From contig JAAEQP010001823.1 of NCBI GenBank assembly GCA_024231375.1, forward strand, positions 1 to 53,911: 53,911 bases of DNA, given 5' to 3'. Positions within the stretch are counted from its first letter, which is position 1, and every line of letters begins with the position of its first letter. Positions 43,765 through 52,257 of the stretch are shown here, piece after piece. This DNA is from a bacterium (lineage in GTDB: Bacteria > Hydrogenedentota > Hydrogenedentia > Hydrogenedentiales > SLHB01). The translations under genes and the position numbers were made by a program. Below the pieces are notes generated by a model, which was given only the letters and a program-made list of their open reading frames with translations, was not told where the DNA came from and made no database searches.

Positions 43765-45777
43765 ATGAGAACGATCATCGTGGCATTGCTGCTGATTGCG
43801 CCCCTTGCGGCGGGACAGGACTTGGTTGGACTGCCCGAAGAGGAAAGCGTATCGGGTATGGGCGATCTCTTCGCGGGAGTGAGCGACGAAGACCGCGAAT
43901 GGGTCGACACGAAACTCCAGACGCTCACCCTCCGCGAACGCGTGGCGCAACTCATGATCGTCACCCTGCAAGGTGGGCCGGGCACGGACGCCAGCGACCG
44001 TTACTTCCTCGAGCGCTATGCGCCGGGCGGCGTGGTGATCCGGCAGGTGGCCCGGCCGGGGACCGCCGCCGACTTCGTGAACGGCGTCCGGGCAGGCGTG
44101 AAAGGGCGCGCGGCCGATATTCCCCTGCTCATCGGTACCAACCTGTACACCCTTCCCATCAAACGCCTCACCGAATCGCAATTCTTCCCGCCGGTGCCGT
44201 CGCCGCTCACCGTGGGCGCCGCGGGTGACGTGGAGGCCACCGAACGACTGGCGACCTTGATGGCGGAACAGCTCGGGGCTATGGGATTCAACATGCACCT
44301 CGGGCCAGGTCTCACCTTGGCCCCGAGCGTCCCCGGCGCGAAAGGGTCCATCTACTGCTTCGGCAGCGACCCCGTGTTCGTGGGGGAAAGCGGTGCGGCA
44401 TTCGTGAAGACCTTTGCTGAGCATGGCATTGTGCCCATGGCGATGGGCTTTCCGGGCGGCGGGTTGAACCGGCAGCCCGGCAGCCCGCCCGTCCTACTGA
44501 CCCCTGCCGAACTGTTGCCGCGCCGCGAGTTTCTTCCCTTCACCCTCGCCATCGACGCAGGAGCGCCGCTGATTCAGGTAGGCAACGTGTTGGCGCCCAC
44601 GCTTGGGGTGGCTGGGGCACCCGCCAGTACCTCGCCCGTGGTCATCACCGAGATGCTGCGCGGTGTGCTGAAGTTCGACGGTGTCATCGTGTCCGGTCCT
44701 CTCGACACGAACGACGTCGGAAGACGGTACGACCCGTCCGATGCCGCCGTGCTCGCCCTCCAGGCCGGCGCGGACATGGTCTATTGGATGGAGGCAGGGC
44801 AACGCGTCATGAAGACCGTCGACGAGATCGTGAAGGCCGTTGAAGCCGACACCCTGTCACAGGAAATCGTCGACGCCGCATTCACGCGGGTTCTGACGAT
44901 GAAGATACGCCAAGGGTTTCGAGATGTGGAAGAGGCCGACGCAGGCGACGCGGCCCGGGTCACGCGCGACGGCGGTTTGTCCAACGAGGCGTATGCGATC
45001 GAACGCCAGTCCATCACCCTACTGCTGAACCGTGCTCAGACCCTGCCACTGACCAAGGACCGCGCCAAGGGCGTGATCGTGACGGGCGTGGTGGGAGTTG
45101 AGGCGCTTCATGAGGCGCTGGAAACGCATCTGCGCCATGTGGGACAGCACATCATCGGGACGGCGCGGCACGGCGGCGACATCTACGATTTCGAAGTGCG
45201 CCGTGTGAAGAACTTCGCCGAAGCGGCCAGCACGATTGTGTTCATCGTACCGTCCGGGACCCGGCCCCGGGGCGCGGTGGAGATTGTCCGGGCCGCCCGT
45301 GAGGGAGGCGCGCGCGTGGTGGTTGTTCTGATGGGATACCCGGACAACCTCATGCACTACACGGATGCCGATGCCATCGTCCTTACTTACTGCGACCAGC
45401 AGGCCTGTGCGCAGAGCATGCGTGCCGTAGCGGACGTGCTGGCCGGCAAGGGTCCCATGGCGAGGATTCCTGTGGAAGAGGAGACCGCGTTGGTGTCCGG
45501 GCAGGCCCGCGTGTTCAACGCGCTGGAAGTGATTTGCACACCTGCCGGACGGCTTCCGGTGAACCTCGCCCCACCGTTCCTGTCCGGATTCGCCGTGCCC
45601 TACGACCCCACGGAAGCCATCAAGAAGACGGTGTGGGATTTCGGCGACGGAACCAAGTCCAAGAAGCTCATTATCGACAAAGCCTACGACGAACCGGGAC
45701 GGTACCCGGTCACACTCACGGTGACTGACCGTAAGGGAGATACGGTCCGCTCCACCATGAGTGCCATCGTCGATTGA
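43765..45777 (+). CDS. Secreted GH3-fold protein with C-terminal PKD domain; catalytic residues missing
   Basis: 670 residues; signal peptide MRTIIVALLLIAPLAAG. The GH3 barrel (about 45-380) keeps TLTLRERVAQLMIVTLQG and GGVVIRQV, and MGFNMHLGPGLTLAPSV. But the NagZ-type KHFPGHG loop reads MGFPGGG (about 227), DSH is absent, and the nucleophile block VxxSDAL reads VIVSGPLD (about 306), with Gly instead of Asp. The C-terminal alpha/beta sandwich (about 410-590) is present. A PKD domain closes the protein: WDFGDGTKSKK and PGRYPVTLTVTDRKGD. I infer a non-catalytic, perhaps glycan-binding or scaffold role outside the cytoplasm. It follows the GH109-like gene by 39 bp. Confidence 0.85.
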   Translation: MRTIIVALLLIAPLAAGQDLVGLPEEESVSGMGDLFAGVSDEDREWVDTKLQTLTLRERVAQLMIVTLQGGPGTDASDRYFLERYAPGGVVIRQVARPGTAADFVNGVRAGVKGRAADIPLLIGTNLYTLPIKRLTESQFFPPVPSPLTVGAAGDVEATERLATLMAEQLGAMGFNMHLGPGLTLAPSVPGAKGSIYCFGSDPVFVGESGAAFVKTFAEHGIVPMAMGFPGGGLNRQPGSPPVLLTPAELLPRREFLPFTLAIDAGAPLIQVGNVLAPTLGVAGAPASTSPVVITEMLRGVLKFDGVIVSGPLDTNDVGRRYDPSDAAVLALQAGADMVYWMEAGQRVMKTVDEIVKAVEADTLSQEIVDAAFTRVLTMKIRQGFRDVEEADAGDAARVTRDGGLSNEAYAIERQSITLLLNRAQTLPLTKDRAKGVIVTGVVGVEALHEALETHLRHVGQHIIGTARHGGDIYDFEVRRVKNFAEAASTIVFIVPSGTRPRGAVEIVRAAREGGARVVVVLMGYPDNLMHYTDADAIVLTYCDQQACAQSMRAVADVLAGKGPMARIPVEEETALVSGQARVFNALEVICTPAGRLPVNLAPPFLSGFAVPYDPTEAIKKTVWDFGDGTKSKKLIIDKAYDEPGRYPVTLTVTDRKGDTVRSTMSAIVD

Positions 45778-45811
45778 ACGCGGACACCGGCACCGGCCGG
45801 AGGGGGGGCGG

Positions 45812-48800
45812 ATGAGAATCGGAACGCTACTGGCAGCCGTGGTGCTCTTGACGGCTGCCACAACGACACTTGGCCAGACCCCTTCCTTGGAGTGGTCGTA
45901 CGACGCGGACTCGAACCTCTACGCGTCGCCCGTAGTGGCGGATCTGCATCCATCTCCCGGCCTGGAAACGGTCGTGTCCGACAGCGAGGTGCACGTGCTG
46001 CGTTGCATCGGCGCGGATGGCTCCCAGATTTGGCAGTTTGACGGCGACTGGAAGAAGCGCCTCACGTCAACGGCATCGGTCAGTTTTGATGCGCGGGCCG
46101 GGCGCGGCACGGTGGTTGTGGCGGGCAGCGACGGGCATCTCTGTTGCGTAGACGGCGAAACCGGCGACCTCCTGTGGGACGCTTCCCCTGGCGCCGTCAC
46201 TTGGGGCGCGGCGACCTGGGCCGACCTGGGCCGGGGGCCTGAGGTTGTCGTGGGAACGGAGCACGACGGCATTCACGTGTTCGGCGCGGACGGAACCCCC
46301 GTATGGCGCGCCGACCGTCTCGGCGACGATGCGTTCTCCATCGTGTGTCCTCTCGCGACGGCGGATGTGGATGGTGACGGCGCAGCGGAAGTGTACGCCG
46401 TGGATGCGTGGGGTCCGTTCTGCGCGGACGGGTCCGGCACGGTCCGTTGGTTCACGCGAACGGGGGACACGTTCGTGGGCGCCCCGGTTATCGCCGACCT
46501 GGACGGCGACGGCGCCGCGGAGCTTGTCTGCACATCATCGGACAACCACGCCATCCATTGTTTCGATGCCCGCGATGGATCTCGAAAATGGTCCTTCCCG
46601 ACGGTGGGTGAGGCGGACGCGTATCCGGGGTCGTCCATCGCCGTTGGCGACATAGACGGGGACGGGTTTCAGGAAGTCGTGGCCCCGGACAAGACGGGTT
46701 ACGTCTATTGTCTACGGCACGACGGCAGCGAGGTCTGGCGATTTGCCACCCAGAAACGCGCGCGGGCCGGAGTGTCCCTGGGCGACATCGACGGAGACGG
46801 CGCCGTGGAGGTGCTGGTTGTCAGCGGCGACCATTTTCTGTATTGCGTGGGATGGCGCGGCGATTTGGAGTGGCGGTTTGAGACCGGTCTGCGCCTGGTC
46901 CATCCTGCCACCATCGCCGACGTTGATGTGGACGGAAAGACGGAGTTTCTGATGTGCGGCAGCGACCGCACCTTACGGTGCCTGACCATGGATGCGCCGT
47001 ACGCACCGGAGCGGATGCCGTGGCCGTCGCGGCGATACGACCTGGCACAGTCCGGTTCCAACCTCGGGCGTCACGTCGCCGTTCGTTCCGAGGTGGAAGA
47101 AACACGATCTCTTCTGGACAGCGGTGGATTTGAAGTTGACCGGGGTATCGGGAAGGCCGAGGACTACGCGACGGGCGTATTCGCCGCCCTCGAACGGTTG
47201 CCGGCCGGATGGACCCTGGAGTCGGATGCCTCCGTGTCTCTGGTGTCCGATGATCCCCACGGCGGCGCGAAAGCGCTTCGCGTGGCCAAGGGGCTGGACC
47301 TCGCCACGGTGGCATCCAGGCCGGTGGAGGTTTCGATGGGGCTTCGGCACGTGTCGGCCCGCGTCTGGGTCAAGAACGGTTGGCATGGCGCTGCCCAGGT
47401 GGGTGCGGCCAAGATCCGTTGGACGGGCGCGAACGGCATACTGCGCGAGGACGCTCTGGGCGCGTCGACGCGGGGCGCGGGCGGCGCCGTCGCACCTGGC
47501 GGTTGGGTGGCGCTGACCCGTGAACGGCAGACGGCGCCGCAAGGCGCCCGTTGGCTCCAACTCGTGCTGGTGCGGCATCCGGTGGCCTCTAACGTGGCCA
47601 ACGACGTGTGCTTCGACGATGTCGATCTTGTGGGGCAGTTTGAGTCGGAACCCGAGGTCCGTGTGTTCGTGAACCAAGTCGGTTACGACCTGAACGCGCC
47701 GAAAGGCTTCGTCGTTTCGAGCAACTTCCCCGCTGAATCGGCACGATTTGAAGTGGTTGACGAGCAGGCCGGTGTCGTCCATGCGGGGTCGTTGCGCACT
47801 CCGGAGCGAATCACGGGCGCCTACGGACACGACTGGGGGGCCTTCTTCTGGCGCGGCGACTTCTCTGCATTGGACCAGGGCGGTCGATACCGGATTCGCG
47901 TTACCGTCGGGGACACGATCGCCGTGTCCTGGCCTTTCGGCGTGTCCGAGCAGCACGTCTGGAAGGAGACTGTCCGTCCCGCGTACCGATTCTTCTACTA
48001 CCAACGTTGCGGCATGGCGATTCCGGGATTCCACGGGGCGTGTCATCTGGACGACGCCGTGGGTGCGGACGGGACACAATACGAGCTTTGGGGCGGATGG
48101 CACGATGCCGGGGATTACAACACGTACCACAACGCACCGTACACCTTCGGCTTGGCACGGGCCTGCGCGATGCACAAGTCGCTATTCGACGTGGAGGACC
48201 TCGACGGCGACGGGGTGGGCGATTTTGTCGATGAGGTGCTGTGGGGCGGCGATCATTCGCGCCGGATGGTTTCGCCGGACGGTTCCGCCTACGGGGGCAT
48301 CACGTCGGGCTACGGATTCTGGGGTCCGCCCGAACTGGAGACGGACAACGAACCGTCTACGGGCGACGAACGGGGATTCGACCATGCTCCCGATGCGGGC
48401 CGCGGTCCGCACTGGCACGTGCAGGCTATGGCGCGCATCGCGCGGATGACCGAGGAGAAGGCCCCGTATGTCGAGGCAGCTCGCCGGGCGTTCGTATGGC
48501 GTGAAGCGAAGAACGCCCGCGACGCGCATCAACTCAATGCCGCGTTGGACTTGTACGCCGTGACGGATGAGGAAGCGTACGCGACCGCTGCGCGCGAGAC
48601 GTTCGCGGCCTTGGGAGGCGGTGAAGGGCTCAAGGCGTTTGCGCCCCATGGGTCCGAGTTCTCGTACTATGTTGACGCGGTCGAGGCCTACGACAGCGCG
48701 TTCGGCGAAGACCATTCCGAGGATCTGCGCCGCGTGCTTGTCGAGACAGCCGACGGCATGATCGAACTCGCCCGCAATCCCTTCGGCGTCTACACGCACG

Positions 48801-49243
48801 GTCCGAAGGAGCGGCCCAACTTCTTCAACACCCCCGCGGAAGACACCGGGTGGCATGTGGGGACCAGCAGTTTCATCACCAACGCAGCGGGGGCCATGGC
48901 CATCGCCTACCGGTACCAGCCCAACCCGGAGTACCTGGAATTCGTCTACGACCAGTTGAACTGGTCACTCGGCGTGAACCCGCTTGGCCTGTGCCTGATT
49001 GAGGGGCTGGGCAGTGTGAATCCTCCCTCCTATCATCACCGGTACATCTTCTCGGGGGTGGCGCGCGGGGCCGTGCCGGGTAGTCTGGTCAACGGGGTCG
49101 CGTACCGGAAGGCAGGCGATGATCGGCCCTTCGTCGACATGCGGGGGCTCGACATTCCTGCGTTTGAGCCGAACGAGGCCTGGTTGCCGCACAACACGGC
49201 CTACCTCAACACGTTGGCCAACCTGCGCCGCATCGGCGAGTGA
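45812..49243 (+). CDS. Secreted FG-GAP/PQQ-like propeller fused to GH9 endoglucanase-type domain
   Basis: 1143 residues; ATG at 45812 after GGAGGGGG. Signal peptide to about 21. Residues 25-425 form a beta-propeller with repeated calcium-type loops (ADVDGDGAAEV, ADLDGDGAAELV, GDIDGDGFQEVV, GDIDGDGAVEVL). A jelly-roll CBM-like part follows (about 435-610). An Ig-like CelD_N domain starts at VRVFVNQVGYDLNAPKG (about 616). The GH9 (alpha/alpha)6 domain has the catalytic Asp pair in GGWHDAGDYNTY (about 761), SYHHRY (about 1072) and a terminal PNEAWLPHNTAY with the candidate acid Glu (about 1120). Active residues look intact. It would hydrolyse beta-glucans outside the cell. Confidence 0.88.
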   Translation: MRIGTLLAAVVLLTAATTTLGQTPSLEWSYDADSNLYASPVVADLHPSPGLETVVSDSEVHVLRCIGADGSQIWQFDGDWKKRLTSTASVSFDARAGRGTVVVAGSDGHLCCVDGETGDLLWDASPGAVTWGAATWADLGRGPEVVVGTEHDGIHVFGADGTPVWRADRLGDDAFSIVCPLATADVDGDGAAEVYAVDAWGPFCADGSGTVRWFTRTGDTFVGAPVIADLDGDGAAELVCTSSDNHAIHCFDARDGSRKWSFPTVGEADAYPGSSIAVGDIDGDGFQEVVAPDKTGYVYCLRHDGSEVWRFATQKRARAGVSLGDIDGDGAVEVLVVSGDHFLYCVGWRGDLEWRFETGLRLVHPATIADVDVDGKTEFLMCGSDRTLRCLTMDAPYAPERMPWPSRRYDLAQSGSNLGRHVAVRSEVEETRSLLDSGGFEVDRGIGKAEDYATGVFAALERLPAGWTLESDASVSLVSDDPHGGAKALRVAKGLDLATVASRPVEVSMGLRHVSARVWVKNGWHGAAQVGAAKIRWTGANGILREDALGASTRGAGGAVAPGGWVALTRERQTAPQGARWLQLVLVRHPVASNVANDVCFDDVDLVGQFESEPEVRVFVNQVGYDLNAPKGFVVSSNFPAESARFEVVDEQAGVVHAGSLRTPERITGAYGHDWGAFFWRGDFSALDQGGRYRIRVTVGDTIAVSWPFGVSEQHVWKETVRPAYRFFYYQRCGMAIPGFHGACHLDDAVGADGTQYELWGGWHDAGDYNTYHNAPYTFGLARACAMHKSLFDVEDLDGDGVGDFVDEVLWGGDHSRRMVSPDGSAYGGITSGYGFWGPPELETDNEPSTGDERGFDHAPDAGRGPHWHVQAMARIARMTEEKAPYVEAARRAFVWREAKNARDAHQLNAALDLYAVTDEEAYATAARETFAALGGGEGLKAFAPHGSEFSYYVDAVEAYDSAFGEDHSEDLRRVLVETADGMIELARNPFGVYTHGPKERPNFFNTPAEDTGWHVGTSSFITNAAGAMAIAYRYQPNPEYLEFVYDQLNWSLGVNPLGLCLIEGLGSVNPPSYHHRYIFSGVARGAVPGSLVNGVAYRKAGDDRPFVDMRGLDIPAFEPNEAWLPHNTAYLNTLANLRRIGE

Positions 49244-49322
49244 AAGGCAAGCGCCGGCTATAGCCAAACACGGCCGGTTGGCGGTACCATGAAGTAGAGG
49301 CATATCCGGCGAGGAACGTGCG

Positions 49323-50036
49323 ATGCAGTCAAGACAGATTCTGGTGATCGAAGACGACGCCGCCATCCGGCAGGGCATTGTGGATGCGCTCCGGTGCGAG
49401 GGGTATGCCGTGTCCGAGGCGGGCGACGGCGACGAAGGCGTCAGAGCCGCTTTGGGGTCGGACTGCGACCTGTTGCTACTGGACCTTGTGCTGCCGGATG
49501 CCGACGGGTTCGACATCCTGCGTACGGTGCGCGCCGACCGGCCTGCGCTTCCCGTGATTATTCTGACGGCGCGCGGGGCCGAGGACGAGCGGGTTCGCGG
49601 ACTCCGTCTTGGCGCCGACGACTATGTGGTCAAACCGTTTAGCGTACGGGAACTCCTGGCGCGGGTCGAAGCTGTGCTTCGCCGGGCGCCTGACGCTGCA
49701 TGCGGACAAGGCGAATTGGCATTTGCGGGCGGTGCGGTGGACCTTGAAAGCGGAGCGGTCCAGTTCGATGGGGACGGTGGCGAACAGTTGTCTGATCGCG
49801 AGACCGCGCTGTTGCGCTACCTGGCCGCCAACGCGGACCGTGCCGTAACCCGCGACGAAATTCTTGCGCACGTCTGGGGATTCAACGCCCAGGGCATTGA
49901 GACGCGCACGGTCGACATGCATGTGGCACGGCTTCGGGAGAAGCTCCGGGACGATGCCGCGCAGCCGCGCTTGATTCATACGGTGCGCGGCAAGGGCTAC
50001 CGGTTCGTCAACGGCGCGGGGAGGAAAGGACAGTGA
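49323..50036 (+). CDS. OmpR/PhoB-type response regulator
   Basis: 237 residues; GAGGAA lies before the ATG. The receiver domain has the acidic pair (VIEDDAAI), phospho-acceptor Asp in LLLLDLVLPDADGFD (about 53), Thr in ILTARG and Lys in DDYVVKPFS (about 103). The winged-helix effector runs from about 130: LSDRETALLRYLAANADRAV, VTRDEILAHVWG, TRTVDMHVARLREKL and LIHTVRGKGYRFV. It lies about 105 bp upstream of a histidine kinase gene on the same strand and is surely its partner. Targets are unknown; the GH9 gene just upstream is a candidate. Confidence 0.93.
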   Translation: MQSRQILVIEDDAAIRQGIVDALRCEGYAVSEAGDGDEGVRAALGSDCDLLLLDLVLPDADGFDILRTVRADRPALPVIILTARGAEDERVRGLRLGADDYVVKPFSVRELLARVEAVLRRAPDAACGQGELAFAGGAVDLESGAVQFDGDGGEQLSDRETALLRYLAANADRAVTRDEILAHVWGFNAQGIETRTVDMHVARLREKLRDDAAQPRLIHTVRGKGYRFVNGAGRKGQ

Positions 50037-50069
50037 TCCCCGGTTGGGAATCGATGATGGTGTTGAGAA

Positions 50070-50115
50070 AGAGTAAGACCCCTCACCCTGCCCTCTCCCG
50101 ATGGGCGAGGGTAAG
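50070..50115. repeat. Short dispersed palindromic repeat between regulator and kinase
   Basis: cccctcaccctgccctctcc, then cgatgggcgaggg, can fold into a hairpin. This 'ctcaccct-ctctccc-gggcgaggg' type is a common intergenic repeat in many bacterial genomes (general knowledge). Confidence 0.45.
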
Positions 50116-50141
50116 ATCCGGGACGGGAGAAGGCCGACACG

Positions 50142-51917
50142 ATGACTAGGCTGCGATACACGTGGTTGGCGTTTGCGCTGTCGGCCGCACTCCTGCTGGC
50201 GGGCATGGGGCGCGTGACGCTGACGGCCGTGCGCCTGGACCGGGCCGAGCGGGAGTCGCGACGTCAGGCGGCGCTGGAGGAAGCGGTACGTCTTGCCTTG
50301 TGGCGGATGGATTCGGCGCTGATGAATCTACACGCGCAGGAATCCGCACGGGCGCCGTACGAGTACCAGGCCTTCTATCCTGCTGAGCGGGCCTACACCC
50401 GGGTGTTTGCCCAGTTGGACAGGGGCGAGGTGCTGGTACCGTCACCGTTGCTGACCGTGACCCCACCGTTTGTGCGTCTCCATTTTCAGTTCGCCCCGGA
50501 CGGACAACTGACGTCGCCTCAAGCGCCTACGAGCAACATGCGGGACATCGCCGAGATCCAATCACCGGACCCGGACATGTTTGCCGGCAATGACCTCAAG
50601 CTGACTCAACTGGGCGATGTCATCGAACCGGGGATTCTAAGGACCGCGCTCGCCATGGAAGCACCCGAGCCTATTCCCCCTCGCCCGGTTGAGGTGGCGA
50701 AGAAACCAGGCAAGGGGTTCAAGGCGCCGAGGAAGCAGAGCGCCAAGGAGTACTCCGCGCGCGCCCAGCAGATGAACCTGAACGTCTTCCAGTCCACGAA
50801 CAATGCGGCGGTCCTGGACACGCCTCCCCGGCACCCGGCGCCGGACGGCGTGATGCGGGCCCTGTGGTTGAACGACCAACTCCTGTTGGCGCGCAGGGCG
50901 GTCGTGGACGAAGGCGTCTACCTGCAAGGCTGCTGGCTGGATTGGGACGCGATACGCGTGGCCATGCGCAGCAGCGTAGCGGACTTGCTGCCGAACGCCG
51001 ATCTGGTGCCGGCGCCAGGCGAGCCGGATGAGGAGGCGACAGGCCGTATGCTGGCCAGCTTCCCCGTGCAGTTGACGCCCGGGGAATTGCCGCAAGAGGC
51101 AGACTTCACGGTATCCACCACGACCTTCGCCCTCGCGGTGGCTTGGGGAGGGATGGTGTTTGCCCTGGGGGCCATCGCGGTGCTGCTCCATGGCGCATTG
51201 ACGCTGAGCGAACGGCGGGCGGCGTTCGTGTCGGCGGTGACGCATGAGTTGCGTACGCCGTTGACCACGTTTCGCATGTACACCGAGATGCTGGCCGACG
51301 GTATGGTCACTGATGAAGCGAAGCGCGGACAGTATCTGAGGACGCTGCACGCGGAATCGAACCGGCTGGGGCACCTGGTTGAGAACGTGCTCACCTATGC
51401 GCGCATTGAACGGGGCCGCAAAGGCCTTCAGCGGCGGGAAACGTCGGTGACGGCGATTCTGGATGCCGCGGCTCCGCGGCTTCGGCAACGCGCGGAACAG
51501 GCGGGCGTGGGGTTCGATCTGCGCGCGGAAGATTCCACAAAGGGTGCCGTACTTCGCACCAATGCCGGGGCCGTCGAGCAAATCCTGACGAATCTGGTCG
51601 ACAACGCGTGCAAGTACGGCCGAAATGGCAGCGATGATCAGATTGAAGTACGCGCCGACGTGCGCGGCGGTTCTGCCGTGTTTCGCGTGCGCGACCATGG
51701 ACCCGGCGTGTCGGATGCTGTCACGAAAACCTTGTTCCGCCCGTTCACGAAGTCTGCGCAGCAGGCCGCACAGACCGCGCCCGGTATCGGGCTTGGGTTG
51801 GCACTAAGCGACCGCTTGGCGCGCAGCTTGGGCGGTGACCTGGTGCTGGCGGAATCGTCTTCCGAAGGGGCCTGTTTCGAACTGCACCTGCCCGTGATAC
51901 GCGCGGAGCAGGGGTAG
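50142..51917 (+). CDS. Membrane sensor histidine kinase
   Basis: 591 residues. Two membrane helices (about 5-25 and 327-350) bracket a 300-residue periplasmic sensor region that I cannot place in a known family; it contains a basic, Lys/Pro-rich stretch (about 188-206). The kinase core: H-box VTHELRTPLTTFRMYTEML with phospho-His about 367, N-box EQILTNLVDNACKYG (about 482), G1 VRDHGPGVSD and G2 GIGLGLALSDRLA. No HAMP domain is evident. The response regulator upstream is its expected target. The stop codon TAG (51915-51917) falls inside an 8-bp target duplication of the element that follows. Confidence 0.93.
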   Translation: MTRLRYTWLAFALSAALLLAGMGRVTLTAVRLDRAERESRRQAALEEAVRLALWRMDSALMNLHAQESARAPYEYQAFYPAERAYTRVFAQLDRGEVLVPSPLLTVTPPFVRLHFQFAPDGQLTSPQAPTSNMRDIAEIQSPDPDMFAGNDLKLTQLGDVIEPGILRTALAMEAPEPIPPRPVEVAKKPGKGFKAPRKQSAKEYSARAQQMNLNVFQSTNNAAVLDTPPRHPAPDGVMRALWLNDQLLLARRAVVDEGVYLQGCWLDWDAIRVAMRSSVADLLPNADLVPAPGEPDEEATGRMLASFPVQLTPGELPQEADFTVSTTTFALAVAWGGMVFALGAIAVLLHGALTLSERRAAFVSAVTHELRTPLTTFRMYTEMLADGMVTDEAKRGQYLRTLHAESNRLGHLVENVLTYARIERGRKGLQRRETSVTAILDAAAPRLRQRAEQAGVGFDLRAEDSTKGAVLRTNAGAVEQILTNLVDNACKYGRNGSDDQIEVRADVRGGSAVFRVRDHGPGVSDAVTKTLFRPFTKSAQQAAQTAPGIGLGLALSDRLARSLGGDLVLAESSSEGACFELHLPVIRAEQG

Positions 51918-51921
51918 CGGT

Positions 51922-52248
51922 CAGGGCAATCACACTTAATGGGCGGGGGGCTTCACGCCGCCGGGATGTAGACCGGAGGAACGTTCAAGACGAGGTCCGA
52001 GTTTGGAGAGCGGCATCACGATGCCGCTCTTCCCGCCCCGCATCACGATGCGGGCCACATCACATGATGGGGGCTCTCCCAACAACCACGGAGGGGGGCA
52101 TCGTGATGCCCCCAAGCCAAAGCGGCATCGTGATGCCGCACTCCAAATAGTCCCCATATGTGTTGGATGGGCCGGGCTATCCGCAAGCGAAGGAGGCCGC
52201 ACTTACGCAATCCTCCATTTTCCGGACGATTCCAGTGCGATTGCCCTG
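51922..52248. mobile_element. 327-bp MITE-like non-autonomous element with TIRs and target duplication
   Basis: Terminal inverted repeats cagggcaatcacact (51922-51936) and agtgcgattgccctg (52234-52248) match at 14 of 15 positions. Directly outside them is the 8-bp direct repeat ggtagcgg (51913-51920 and 52249-52256, one base offset at the left). No reading frame for a transposase lies inside. The interior contains four palindromes in mirror order. It separates two convergent genes whose stops would otherwise be only a few bases apart. The transposase family that moved it cannot be named from this alone. Confidence 0.8.
52007..52139. repeat. Four palindromes with cat-cacg-atg / cat-cgtg-atg cores
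   Basis: Palindromes at 52007-52030 (arms agagcggcat), 52037-52054 (cccgcat), 52094-52113 (gggggcat) and 52122-52139 (gcggcat). Centres are cacg, cacg, cgtg, cgtg, so the right pair mirrors the left pair; flanks tttggagagcggcat and its complement-like atgccgcactccaaa show that the whole block is a nested inverted repeat. A fifth, imperfect copy lies at 52055-52072. Confidence 0.85.
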
Positions 52249-52257
52249 GGTAGCGGG

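Noticed and set aside
52007..52139. Possible CRISPR array
   Set aside because: The repeats are palindromes of different arm sequence, in two orientations, with irregular spacing and no constant direct repeat. No cas genes are present.
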